The position numbers and the translations under genes are program-made. DNA of 64,000 nt from Theristus sp. LFF4_11. Its lineage: Eukaryota > Nematoda > Chromadorea > Monhysterida > Xyalidae. The DNA lies in contig JASANC010001540.1 of NCBI GenBank assembly GCA_030248135.1, forward strand, positions 30,120-94,119, given 5' to 3'. Positions within the stretch are counted from its first letter, which is position 1. Each line of letters begins with the position of its first letter. The notes under the pieces were generated by a model, which was not told the DNA's origin, ran no database searches, and worked only from the letters and a program-made list of their open reading frames with translations. Below, one piece after another: positions 1-10,640 of the stretch.

Positions 1-283
1 GAAAGTCATTTGCAGATTTTGGCGACCTTTTTGCTATACCACTACCACAAACATGCATTATGTAAATGTGTCTTGGAAACATGGGTACACTCGGTTTGCT
101 ATGCAATTTGGTTGCCGAGACAAACACAAGCGCACAATTGGGCGCGCATCAGGAGTATGCGCGGCTATGTTTTGAGTTGCGGTTGTCGCTGGTGACGCCA
201 TCAGCTATTCAGCGTTCCGCCACAGGAAGTTCTTTGCATTTCGACCGTAATACCAAAACCGAAACGCTAAAATGCCAAAGACC

Positions 284-500
284 TCCCTCGATCGTCAGCG
301 AATCAGTGACCAGCGATTCGTCATAGATCGTGTGTCCATCGCAATTGCGCGCGATCTCCGCCGTGCAAGTGTCGTTGTCCTTCAAGTCCGCCAGCATACA
401 CCGGCGACACTCGTCGTCCTCCACCAACAGTCTGCTTGCGTTCACTTGCTCGATTCGACCGTAGCTGCCGTTGCACGCGGCGCCGTCGATCTCGGGCACG
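284..500 (-). CDS. Cys-rich exon of an unrecognised gene (partial)
   Basis: An open frame on the minus strand has the GC-rich codon use of the real exons in this window and is rich in cysteine (for example DGAACNGS, DECRRCML, DNDTCTAE, ARNCDG), with a possible N-glycosylation site (QVNAS). This suggests a secreted or extracellular domain. The 3' end is probably a GT donor just after the Leu-Thr-Ile-Glu-Gly segment near 284. The 5' boundary is unclear because the frame stays open into the 15-bp tandem repeat that starts near 536. The rest of the gene would lie left of the window. I do not recognise the family, although the Cys spacing resembles apple/PAN-type extracellular modules. Coding status is supported by composition and the open frame only. 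Confidence 0.45.
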
Positions 501-535
501 CAGCACCTTCGACGCGGGTGTGTGTTTGATTTTGT

Positions 536-645
536 TGCGTGATGATTTTGTTGGGTGATGATTTTGTTGGGTGATGATTTTGTTGAGTGATGATTTTGTT
601 GTGTGATGATTTTGTTGTGTGATGATTTTGTTGTGTGATGACTTT
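536..645. repeat. 15-bp tandem repeat, about 7-8 copies
   Basis: The unit GTGATGATTTTGTTG recurs with one or two substitutions per copy. The 15-bp period keeps all frames open, so it produces spurious Asn/Lys/Ile/Gln-rich ORFs. It directly abuts the Cys-rich exon. Confidence 0.9.
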
Positions 646-1019
646 TTCATGTTCTCTACGCATTCGTGTGCGGTTCGCTTTCATTCGGTGTTTAGTGTGG
701 GGTATGATTTAGGTGATTAAGAAAAGTTTGGCAGTAACTCCAAAAGTTTGGTCTCATTCACTTTTTGCACTGTGCGACCAAACAAATCAACTTGCACAAA
801 GCCTCCGCTTCTGGTTTTTCCACTTATTTTCTTCTGGCTCTTTTCACTTTAAAAGGGGATTTAGTAATTCGTTTTTTATGCGTACACACAGACACGACAC
901 TTAAAAATGACCACGCAATTTAGAAATCGTGTCGTGTGTGCTATCTTAATGCATTACGGACACAACCAGTTTGCGCACGCGATTTAGAACGACGTCTGTG
1001 CGTGCGGACAGAAGCCTAA
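646..1019. other. Intergenic, nothing recognised
   Basis: AT-rich sequence without a convincing exon, RNA gene or repeat shared with the rest of the window. Confidence 0.5.
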
Positions 1020-1479
1020 TACCGTATTACCCCCATTAGACCCCCCCACCATTAATCCCCCCCCCACCAATAAACCCCCACCCCCACGACAAGTTTCCGA
1101 ATAATACCCCCCCCCCAATTAATCCCCCATTGGGGATTATTGGAAACCTGTTTGAAACACATACCCAGCGAATTCAGTGGCTGGTTGCAGTGAAAATGAT
1201 GAAATTGTGCTACCAAAGGCCGCAAATGGATGAGTTAATGGTAATTTCATTACAAAAGGCTGTTATAAAAGGAAATTTCTATGTAGGGTAGAAGTTTCTG
1301 CGACTTTCTTGCCTGCCATGCAAGGTATTTTTGCCATTTTTCAATAAACCCCACCCCTAGAATTTGTTTGTAAATAACCCCCCCCCCCACCAATGATCCC
1401 CCCCCACCAATAATCCCCCACCCCTAAAAGTTGCTGACGTATTAATCCCCCATGGGGGTTTATTGGAGGTAATACGGTA
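1020..1479 (-). mobile_element. MITE family D, full-length copy 1
   Basis: This is a 460-bp element with terminal inverted repeats TACCGTATTACC/GGTAATACGGTA. Inside are two conserved blocks (one containing the paired TTCATTACAAAAGGCTGTTA segment) separated by long C runs, which are G runs on the other strand. The same layout recurs at 2105-2520, 30851-31312 and 59664-60121. There is no coding capacity, so it is a non-autonomous DNA transposon. Confidence 0.85.
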
Positions 1480-2104
1480 GGTGCTTTCGCCTTGAGAGTA
1501 TCAGTAGTAAGGATCGAATCTAAAAACAAAAGGCCGACTGTAAAAATACGATACCTTGCCTTCGGATTATAGCCAGTCCATGAGAACGACATCGTATTTG
1601 AGCCGCCCAGAAAACCGGGCAGAAACATCAGCGCGTACAAAAACGCCTGATATCGACCGAAATTACCGAGGTATTTCTTAATTTTCTCCATTTTTCCCGC
1701 GAACTATTACCTAGTTGAACAGATTGACACCTGGTTTAGAAGTTCAAAAAAAATTTGCAGGTTGTGAATAACGTGTACATTCAAGTCGGCTATTGGTAGG
1801 CGGATGTTATGCTGCCAAAAATCTGTCAATAAAATAACGGGAATGAAAAAAACTGCCAAATAAACACTTAAATGAGCAAAAAGTACATGTAGATGTACTT
1901 AAAATCGTGGAGAGCACTTGCAGGAGAGTTTCATTACGCAAACAAACCAAAACATTGTTGTTATCAAAACCAGAAGTTTAAAAAATGAACCAAACTTTGC
2001 AAATGCATTTAATGGTAGACAAACGACACCGATTTTATCAACTTTTAAAATCAATGAAATGTTATCGGAGTTTTCAATCAGTGATTTTTGCCCTTGCCAA
2101 TAAA
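1480..2104. other. Intergenic spacer between two D elements
   Basis: No convincing coding exon. The two flanking D copies lie in opposite orientation, so 1020-2520 is a large inverted repeat around this spacer. Confidence 0.5.
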
Positions 2105-2520
2105 TACCGTATTACCTCTAATAAACCCCCATGGGGTTTATTTCTTCAGCGACTTCTGGGGGTGGCGGTTTATTGGGGGGGGTTATTTACAAACAAATTC
2201 TAGGGGTGGGGGTTTGTTGAAAAATGGTAAAAATACCTTGCATGGCAGGCAAGAAAGTCGCAGAAACTTCTACTTTTCACAGAGATTTCCTTTTGTAACA
2301 GCCTTTTGTAATGAAATTACTACTAACTCATCCCTTTGGGGCCTTTGGTAGCACAATTTCACCAATGTCACTGCATTCAGCCACTGAATTCGCTAGGTAT
2401 GTGTTTCAAACAGGTTTCTAATAAACCCCCATGGGGGTTTATTTTGGTGGGGGGATTATTTGGAAACTTGTCGAGGGGGTGGGGGTTTATTTTGGGGGGT
2501 TTAATAGAGGTAATACGGTA
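2105..2520 (+). mobile_element. MITE family D, copy 2
   Basis: Begins TACCGTATTACCTCTAATAA and ends with GGTAATACGGTA. It has the same internal blocks as copy 1, in the opposite orientation, with long G runs. Confidence 0.85.
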
Positions 2521-2555
2521 TTATGGATATTATTTTGTTCTGTGTCAAAATAACA

Positions 2556-2670
2556 AAAAAATATAGGCCCACTTCTCCTGTAAAAATATAGGCCCAATTC
2601 TCTTGTAAAAATATAGGCCCACTTCTCCTGTAAAAATATAGGCCCAATTCTCTTGTAAAAATATAGGCCG
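2556..2670. repeat. 25-bp tandem repeat, about 5 copies
   Basis: The unit is TAAAAATATAGGCCCAATTC plus TCTTG, alternating with a variant ending ACTTCTCCTG, which gives a 50-bp higher-order period. It produces repetitive ORFs rich in Tyr, Phe and Gly that should not be annotated as genes. Confidence 0.9.
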
Positions 2671-2814
2671 AGCTGCTTCAAGCTCCAGCTTCTTCAAAAA
2701 ATAAGGAAAGAGACAAGAAATGTAATGGTGCAGTGCGTTTGCGGGACTCATTCAGGTAATCAATCACCTGTTTTTTTTTTCGAACGATTCGGAGACAAAT
2801 CATTTTTTCTAAAA

Positions 2815-3060
2815 CATGAGCTTGCCATGGAAAAGTATGGAATGGCCGAGTAAACATGTTCAGGGTAAAAGGAGCCCGCGAAATCCGAAAATGAAAATAA
2901 AAAAGACGTTCAGAAATTGTTCTGATTTTTCGCGCTGTTCTGTTCATTCTGTCTCCTTTTCACACACGATTAGCTTGGCATTCTTGAAAAGACAACTCCT
3001 AGTCTGCGACTGGTCCCGCCTTGATGAAGAATACAATTGCTGCCTTTTTTATTAGGATAA
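2815..3060 (+). repeat. Dispersed repeat J, copy 1
   Basis: This stretch is clearly similar to the reverse complement of about 63010-63300. Shared blocks include AATGGCCGAGTAAA, AAGACGTTCAGAA, CAACTCCTAGT and CCCGCCTTGATG. No coding capacity is evident and the family type is unknown. Confidence 0.75.
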
Positions 3061-3395
3061 TACTTCAGGTGGCTTATTTAGGATATTTCGTCTCCAGTAA
3101 GTGCCGCAAGTTTGAAAAGTGAAAAGCAGTCGAACTTTTTCTCGGATCTGTATTCATCGGCATATTCCCGGCCAACCCTGTGTTACATGTACCCTGCCTT
3201 TTAGTGCAACAGACAACAGGTTTTCTTATCTATTTGGTGAGAACGCTTTGACACACGCTGCAGGCAATGAAAATAACACCAAAATATACCCTTTGTTGGT
3301 TGTTTGGCGAAAACAGACAACTTCTAAAAAAGTGCCTTTAAAGCACAGTTTTGGTTGAATTATCCTAAAAAAATTCTTTTTAGACCGCCATTATT

Positions 3396-6300
3396 ATGAA
3401 CGGACTGAAGGGTTTCACTGGTCTGTATTTGGCGATTTTGCGTGTCGCAGTCGCAGTGATTCAAGTGAAGATTTCCATTGACACGAATGAGCCAATCTAC
3501 CGCATTAATACCAGCAGCTTTCTCGGTGTCACTTTCGACACGAGCATTCTACGAGGAGCGAATTTCTGCGGAATCAATTGGATGTAAGCTACATGTACAA
3601 CAACGCCCCATTTACGAAAACGTTCGCTGACATCATCGAGCTGACCATGACCATTTTGAGCAAAAAACAACAACACACACGAACCTAAAAGTGACTGCAT
3701 AAAGTTCGAAGTTCACCATATTTCAGGAACGTCGTGACTCTCGGTCGTCAACTGCGCGGCTCATATCTGCGGTTGGGCGGCGACGATTCGGATTTCATGA
3801 TTTTCGACGCAAAACCAAGAAAAATGAAAAACAAAAGGCATCGAGAAACGCAGCCGTGGGCATCCGCTGCGTCGCCGCTCTGCGACATGTTTGCTGACAA
3901 AACGTTCAACATCACAAGCAAGTTTGCTCGGACGTTCTGTGTTTCGGTTTCGCAGTTTTCGACCACCAGTGTTGCCGTTTCGTTTTTTTTTTGATCGCTA
4001 GATTGATGCGCTGGAATGCGTACAGACTGACCAGATGACAGCTTTGAAATAATAAGCTTTGTACTTGTAGTTCTAATCATAGCTTCAATTATTATCAGAC
4101 TTTTGTTCCTCATTTGACAGAAAAGCAGCTCGATCGATTACACTGGTTCAGTGAAGCAACCGGCTTACGGTTGATCTTTGATTTGCGAGGCGTTGCCGGC
4201 TTCATTGATGGCAAGCCGAAATGGGACCCGCGGAACACCATCGAAATACTGGACTACTTGGACGCGATGTCATACGAGATGCACTTTGAATTGGGAAATG
4301 GTGCGTTCTGTTTTCTGGTATTATTCTTTTTTGCTTTGTTATACTTTCAGGTTGTGTTGGCATTGTGTGACCATGCATGCATGTTTTTTTGTCTTCATCC
4401 AGAGCCAAACAACTGGCACGGCTGGTTCAACACGACAGTCACTGGTGCTCAATTGGTCGACTCGTACAAACAGTTGCACAAGATATTGCAGAATTATGCA
4501 ACGTTTCGCGACAGTCGAGTGGTCGGTCCGGCCATTGGTAGCTCGCTCTCTCATCTCTTCACAGAGTCGGTGGAGGCTTTTTTTATCAAACGGGCAACTG
4601 TTTTTTTTTGGCCAGAGGGCGGCTTTTTTAGCATTAGCGTAATGCGACGCAGCTTTTTTAGTTTTATACAGTTTTAAGAATTGGCATTCAAAAATCGAAA
4701 CGGCCATACCGGTATTACTCAATCTGTTTTCCAGTTTCATCAAAGCTGGTGGTTCCAAGCAGGTTTCGGCGGTGACAGTGCATCAGTTGGTTTGCCTTCA
4801 TTGAATGCTTTTTAGATACAAACTTTAGAAACAGCCTCAGGCATGACCGGAAAATTTTCGGCGACCCCTCGAATGTGGTCAAGTGGTTTCAGGCGCTGGT
4901 ACGGCATGACCAACAAAGACGTGCGGGTTTGAATCCCACTGTCTCAAAAAATTCCAATGATTGCATCATATTTTCGCAAAATAAAACACGAACATGAACC
5001 ATATGAATCACGCGCAAGCGACTCCGCAAAAACCAAAAAAAGAAAGAAAAACAACAACAAATACATACAGTCAATTTTAGTTAAAATTTTAAAATGTGAA
5101 AATATAAAACCCTACAGTTACTACGGCGGCGGTCGCCACGCGCCAGTGTCGATGTACGTCGACCCGAAAGTGCTCGATTCGGCGATTCCAGCTCTCGACA
5201 AAGCCGTGAACGTCGTCAGGAGGTACGACAAAGCAGCTCCTGAAATTTGGCTCGGCGAAACGTCGTCGACGGGTGGCGGTGGCACCGAACACGTCTCGGA
5301 CACTTTCGTCGCCGGATTCATGTCCGTGTGCGCGTCGCAAGTGTTCATGTTTTGACTTCGCTTTTCATTCGAGAGTTGGATGGTCTGCGCGTGTTGTGTT
5401 TCGGACAAAGTCCGGCTCGGATGGCAGTGCACTTTAACAACGCAATACAGATTATTGCGAAATCACAGACAGAACAATTATGCACGATTGTTGTTGTTGT
5501 TTTTTTTGTTGGGATTTTTAGGCGATGTTTTTAGCCAGGGCTAACCCAGAGAAGCGTATAGAACGCCATTGAGTAGGGGCGCTCATCGAGCACACTCCTC
5601 GGCGGGGCTCGATCCCCCGAGCGCACAGACTGTAGTCTAACGCACTACCACCAGGCCACGAGCGGTGACGATATTACAGCAGCGCGCGTGTGTCGTCATC
5701 CGTGTTTTGTTTGTCAAATGTACGATATGCAACATGAATTGCGTTTAGGCAGAGCAGGTGGAACGGCAGTGTTCATTGAGAAGAGGTCAATTGGGAAGTC
5801 GTCTCACGTTGGCCAGACTCAATCTGGCTCCGGTCTCAATTGGGCCAGTCTTAACTACTAAACAACTCGAGGACTTTCCGATCGTGTTGCAGGTGGCTGG
5901 ACAAACTTGGCCTCAGTGCGAGTCACGGCGTCACTGCGGTGCTTCGGCAGACGTTGTTCATGGGCAACTACGCGCTCACAGATTCCAGGACGCTGCCGAA
6001 TTCGGTCGCTGTGCTTCGCCCTTATCAAGCTTTTTTGTGCTTTCTTAACTAGAAGCTTTGAAGTTTTACAGTGTCGCTCAGCTTCGTTTGTGTACACGCT
6101 GAATTTGTGTGTGTTGAATGTGTTTGTTGTGTTATGTGGTGTTGTGTGTTTGAAAGCTGAAACATCCTCACCATCGCCAAAATTCACTTCGGAAGCCAAC
6201 AACTGTAAAACAGTTTTTGTTGGCGGTCAACTGATTGTGCAACTGATCGTCCGCTTCAACATACCCTAAAGACTTGTAACTCCATGCGTAAGCATGTAGT

Positions 6301-7629
6301 CATGAATGATTGTACAGCATGAACTCGCGATTTTCTAGCGTGTGAGAAAAGCCTGAAGGTATTTACAAATCAATTCATGATCTCTCAAACGAAAACTTAA
6401 AAAAACCAAACAGGATTTCTGGCTGAGCGTTTTATTCAAGCAACTAGTTGGGCCGGAAGTGCTCAATGTGACCGTTGATGTCGATGCGGAACCGACTGCA
6501 GCGCACCAATGTGCCCGGTTTTACGCTCATCGAAATGGTAACAGGTCAGGTGGAATAAAGTGGAGCGCAAATAATTGTCGAGGAATTACAAAAACACTAC
6601 AATTGATAGGGTAGTTGTGCAATTACGGTATAACTCCATAACATATCCAACTAGCTGATTGGTTGACACACGTATTCTGTGCATGGATTGCCGTGGAGGC
6701 GGAGTTTGGTTTGCATGGAGTGCATGCATTAATTACATGACCACCAACCAATCAGCCAGTTGGATATGTTGTAGAAAATGTGTAGTCAAAAACAGTGTTG
6801 CTGCATCGTCAAATACAAACAGGGCGCACAATTGGACATTTATAACAGCAGCGTGTGTCATCGCGTGTACGTGTGCGCGCGTGAGTGCTTGTTTGAGACT
6901 AATGCAACATTGCTGTGTTATAACAAAAAGTGCACTGTCTGACGACAAGGACTTTAGCATAATTGTCATTTTTTTCGCGTGCTGCCAGCCAGATTGTAAT
7001 CTGGTTTCAGCATCACGTTGTTTGGAATGAACCTGTACAACACGTCACTCAACGTCACAATTGAGCAGCTCAAGTTGCAAGCAGCGCGTCAATTCTTATT
7101 TCAGCCCACTGATGGACACACGTTGACTAGCAGGTAATGTTTTGTCAAGGGTATTTTCAATATATTCAAGTGCCTTATTTCAGTGTCCAGCTCTTTTTAA
7201 GTGTGCACTTTTTTTGAAGCGTTGATGATTTTTGCTTATTTTTGTTTTGTCCGTCAGAAACAAAAATGTTATCAAGCCAATCTTTTGTCTGTTTCACTTT
7301 TCAAAACACGATTAACATTCACACAGAGAACAAATACACTTTTTTTGAAGGTGGCTGGTTTCTACCTCATTAATTCATCATCCAGTTGTGAATCAAAAAA
7401 ACATAAATAAAAAAGGGAATTTTTTGCCGGTATTTACGTACGTTTGACTGCGTTTTCAAAACCAGGCGACTGCTTTGAATCGATTGTTTTCAGGCACATC
7501 AAAATCAACGACTGCCCCATCCCATCCGACAGTCTGCAGTTGCCGAGTTGCGTCGGAGGCGGCAAACCTGTGTCACTTCCCGCCGTGGTGCCGTCGAAAA
7601 CGTTCGGATTCTGGCTCATCTCCGTATGA
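3396..7629 (+). CDS. HPSE: Heparanase (GH79 endo-beta-glucuronidase)
   Basis: Exons 3396-3583, 3727-3917, 4121-4300, 4403-4565, 4735-4785, 5118-5321, 5893-6004, 6414-6544, 7011-7133 and 7494-7629 join in frame to 492 aa; vertebrate heparanase is about 543. The start gives a hydrophobic signal-like N-terminus. Family signatures include RLGGDDSDFMIFD, the acid/base motif ELGNEP (Glu187, its codon split by intron 3), VTVHHYY, and the nucleophile motif WLGETSS (Glu305). The two catalytic Glu are 118 residues apart, as in human heparanase. Next come SDTFVAGFMWLDKLGLSA and the C-terminal beta domain ending FGFWLISV. The region matching the vertebrate linker between subunits is about 25 residues shorter. 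Intron 2 has a GC donor (GCAAGT). Intron 5 carries a tRNA-like relic and intron 6 a SINE. The known role of the family is cleavage of heparan sulfate in lysosomes or extracellular matrix. An active enzyme is inferred from the intact catalytic residues. Confidence 0.95.
4873..4943 (+). pseudogene. Degenerate Leu/Ser-type tRNA-like sequence (SINE head)
   Basis: Lies in heparanase intron 5. It has an A-box-like TGGTCAAGTGG followed by a B-box-like GGTTTGAATCC at a spacing expected of a tRNA with a long variable arm. The T stem has a mismatch and there is no clean acceptor stem, so I read it as a tRNA-derived relic, not a functional gene. A related sequence lies in reverse orientation at 47107-47190. 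Confidence 0.55.
5497..5668 (-). mobile_element. tRNA-derived SINE, family S1, copy 1
   Basis: On the minus strand this reads GCTCGTGGCCTGGTGGTAG (A box TGGCCTGGTGG), then GGGGATCGAGCCCC (B box), then a body with GGCGTTCTATACGCTTCTC and a tail ending in AAC-rich sequence. Copies are at 20341-20545 and 47630-47803. It lies in heparanase intron 6. Confidence 0.75.
6640..6775 (+). mobile_element. MITE family B, copy 1
   Basis: A palindromic element of about 136 bp with arms CATATCCAACTAGCTGATTG and CAATCAGCCAGTTGGATATG. It lies in heparanase intron 8. Other copies are at about 23335-23485 and 62864-62996. Confidence 0.8.
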
Positions 7630-7944
7630 ATGTCCCGTCGATAGTGATCAAACTTTTTTTTATGTTGCCGTGTTTTTCACTGATGTAGAATGTAACGACA
7701 ACAATGTATTTATTCTGTTAACAAAATCCAAAAGCTGTGAGCGGCCATAACTTTTCCATGTTACATACGGCGTCGCAAACGTTTGGCCGAACTGTTTTCC
7801 GACGTAGCCAAGGTGACATTTCATTCCTCATTGTGAATTCTGAGTTTACCCGCCTGCACGCGCTGCTTTTGTTTGACTGCTGCTACGTGTTGTGTCGTGA
7901 CGTCGTCACCATAACTGATCGAAGCCGGTAAGCTGTTGTTCAGT

Positions 7945-8070
7945 TTAGTTGGGGGATAATTAGTGGTGTTTTGAGGGTCAAAACGCAAGAAGAGGCATGA
8001 TATCGGTTTGGAAAATGGGTAAATGAAGTCACTTGAATCTGAAATGTATGGGAATCATTCGGGAGGCCGG
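7945..8070 (+). repeat. Direct repeat block, copy 1 (pair at 10128-10260)
   Basis: The two blocks share CAAGAAGAGGCATG, GGTTTGGAAAA, and GTCATTCGGGAGGC/ATCATTCGGGAGGC, along with the intervening spacing. They are about 2.2 kb apart in the same orientation. Confidence 0.75.
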
Positions 8071-8214
8071 AATAGGGATGTTGCGGGCCAAGGTTTTAGT
8101 TTGCGGGTCGGGCCTGCGGGCTTTTGGGGATTTTTCGAGTTTTGCGGGTCGGCCTGCGGGTTAGGGCTGGCTGAAAATTTTCTGAAAATAAAAAGCCCAA
8201 AATCGTAGGAGGGG

Positions 8215-8840
8215 TCCGAGTCTGAACAGTACCGAAGACGAGGGGGGGTGGGGGGGGGGTCCACCCCCCCCGAGCACCAGAGACCTCCGCGGGGGGGGGG
8301 GGGGGCGGGTCACGCGACACCCACCCCCAAAACCTGACACTGGACCATCCACACCCCCCCCCTCGAAATTTGCCAGACACCCCCCACCCCCCCTACATGG
8401 ACCTAAGTTACAGTGACACCCCCAAAAATTTTCTCGGACCACCCAAAAATCATGAACTTTTGCTCAAAAATCATGATTTTTTGTCTCTAAAGTCCATGAT
8501 ATAAGCTGAATATATGATAACTTGATATTCTGCATTGTAATTTCAAAGATTTTGCAGCAAAATTTAGCGTTTTTCCTTCAAAATTTAAGCGAAAAAATAT
8601 CATGGGTGGGGTGGGGGGTGTGCACCCCCCAGAAATTTTTCTACAATAGTGCACCCCCCCCCCCATGGCCCACGCCTGGGGGGGTGTCGTCACTGTACCA
8701 TGACTGACACCCCCCCCCACTGAAAAATTTTCGGCACCCCCCCCACGTGACGACACCCCCCCCCTCGAAAATTTGCTTTCGCCTTCGGTACTGGTCTGAG
8801 AGATGCCAAAATCGTAGGGGGGGGGGTAAAAATTTTTCGA
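8215..8840. repeat. C/G homopolymer-rich low-complexity block
   Basis: Repeated runs of 7-13 G or C separated by short AT-rich segments such as GAAAATTT. ORFs here are Pro/Gly runs and not genes. Confidence 0.85.
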
Positions 8841-9084
8841 AATTTTTGGCACATGGTAAAAAATAGGCAAATTTTTTTTAACCACTAAAAATCTAACTGG
8901 TATGTGCAAATGGTACGTTTTTGTGGTCAAATTGGTGAAGTTTTTTGTCAATAAAACTAAAAAAGCCGTTTCACTGCGTAAATGGTAAAAAAAACTAAGA
9001 TGACCAAAATTCGTTTTTTAATTAACTAAAAAAATCCCGATTAAATTTTTTTAAAGTTTAAAAAAAAATTTCGAACTCTAATTC

Positions 9085-9365
9085 GAACCAGTAGCGAAAG
9101 CGTGACCTCGGGTGAGGGGGGGGGTGTTTGCCTAATTTTAGAGGGGGGGTCAGGTGCCTTCTCGGTGAGGGGGGTGCACGGGCAGCAAATTTTCCTGAGG
9201 GGGGGTGCACAGGCAGAAAAAATTACTGAGGGGGGGGGGGGTGCCAAAGCGTGACCTCGGGTGAGGGGGGGGGTGTTTGCCTAATTTTAGAGGGGGGGTC
9301 AGGTGCCTTCTCGGTGAGGGGGGGGGTGCACGGGCAGCAAATTTTCCTGAGGGGGGGGGGTGCAT
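9085..9365. repeat. G-rich tandem, two copies of about 150 and 115 bp
   Basis: The sequence from GCGTGACCTCGGGTGAGG through CAGGTGCCTTCTCGGTGAGG to GGGCAGCAAATTTTCCTGAG is present twice head to tail. Each unit contains four or more G runs of 6-13 bases. Confidence 0.85.
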
Positions 9366-9504
9366 AGGGTTGTTAAACAAAAATAAATTTTTTTTTTTTA
9401 AAAAAAGTGATTAAAAAAAAACAAAAATGCGGTTGGCACGTTTTATGATATTACGCTCCAGTTAACTCACGCTCCACAATTGGATGTTCTCGGACATTGC
9501 TAAA

Positions 9505-9600
9505 ACGGACCTAAACCTAAAAACCAAACCTAAGCCTAATCTTAAGCAAAACCTGTTCCTAACCTAATCCTAACCTAAGCCAAGCCTTTTTAAGAAAGAA
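9505..9600 (-). repeat. Degenerate TTAGG/TTAGGC-like repeat, copy 1
   Basis: CCTAACCTAATCCTAACC and neighbouring CCTAAG/CCTAAT words form an irregular array. An inverted relative lies at 14070-14145 and a third at about 14360-14400. It resembles interstitial telomere-like DNA, but no pure array exists. Confidence 0.5.
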
Positions 9601-9901
9601 AGAATGAAAATAACTGCGTTTTGAACGAGTTTATGTTGAGTGCAGAGCGTGTGCACGCGCGCCAGTGGATCATGAGCAATGAGCAATGCGGATGCGGGGC
9701 AGGTGCATATCATTATCATAATGAAGCTTTGCGCAAAAATGCCGATTTTTTTTTTTTTTAAATTCGAAAAATTTTCCTCTAATATGCTCTGAAAACCTCA
9801 ATTTTGCAAAATTTTTCGAAAGTTCAACAAAAATTTTTTTTGATTATACCTCGTAAAACCTTTAGCAGTCGATTTTGGGCCGTGTTACCGACTGATTTTA
9901 G

Positions 9902-10089
9902 GCTACGACAACATCTGCGATAAAGTTTTTGAGCGTCCCAAAGCTTGGCCTACCATTTCCGATGCAGATAAGGTGACGATTCGCCTCGCAGAGCGTCCGA
10001 TTGTGCTCGCTGCTCCGTTTGCAAGCGCTACGTTGTCTGGTTGCTTGCTGCTTCGTGTCGTGTCGTCGCAACACCATCAGAAGAATTGA
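9902..10089 (+). CDS. Candidate terminal exon of an unrecognised gene
   Basis: A TTTTAG acceptor at 9901 is followed by a 62-codon open frame (GYDNICDKVFERPKAWPT at the start, VVSSQHHQKN before the stop) with the GC-rich codon use of the real exons. It needs an upstream exon ending in phase 1, and I could not find one that fits. It has no ATG of its own. The function is unknown. It could also be a decayed exon carried by the surrounding repeats. Confidence 0.3.
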
Positions 10090-10127
10090 TCGAATTTCAA
10101 GGCGGTATGTTTGTCTTTACTTTAGCA

Positions 10128-10260
10128 TTAGTTTAGCTGGGGACAATTAGTGACGTTTTGGAGGTCAAAACACAAGAAGAGGCATGGTGACGGTTTGGAA
10201 AAGGGGTAATTAAGGTCACCAAAACAAAATCTGCAAAGTTCCGTCATATGGGAGTCATTC
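10128..10260 (+). repeat. Direct repeat block, copy 2 (pair at 7945-8070)
   Basis: See the copy at 7945-8070. Similarity starts at the TTTAGCTGGGGACAATTAGT segment and ends in TCATTCGGGAGGC. Confidence 0.75.
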
Positions 10261-10640
10261 GGGAGGCGCTTGCATATCATATGTGGTTCTTCGGACTCCC
10301 TGATTGATTTAGCACAACTTTGATTTTTGAAATTTAAAAAAAAAAAATTAAAAAAAAACAAAAATGACGATTTTTGTTTTTTTTAACAACCCTAGGGGTG
10401 CACTGGCAGAAAAATTTCGTGAGGGGGGGGGGTGCACGGCACGGGATCGCACGGGCAATACCAAATTTTTGCCTTAGAAAAACACAGAAATTCTTGTAAA
10501 ATACAGAATATTTTGTGCAAACAAGCTGCTTGTTTGGTCAGAAACAACAAAATCTATGCAGGGACAGACACAAACGTCAAGAAAAATGCAAAAATTACGG
10601 TATTTTTGGAAAAAATTGAGATGAGATTGACCACCGTGAG

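Noticed and set aside
321..684. Minus-strand ORFs rich in Asn, Lys and His
   Set aside because: They are translations of the 15-bp tandem repeat, which is open in every frame.
5580..5668. A possible functional tRNA gene (minus strand)
   Set aside because: A and B boxes are present, but the stems mispair and the sequence continues into a body and tail shared with two other copies, so it is a SINE.
8055..9380. Several Pro-rich ORFs of 60-150 codons
   Set aside because: They are produced by C/G homopolymer runs without codon structure or domain content.
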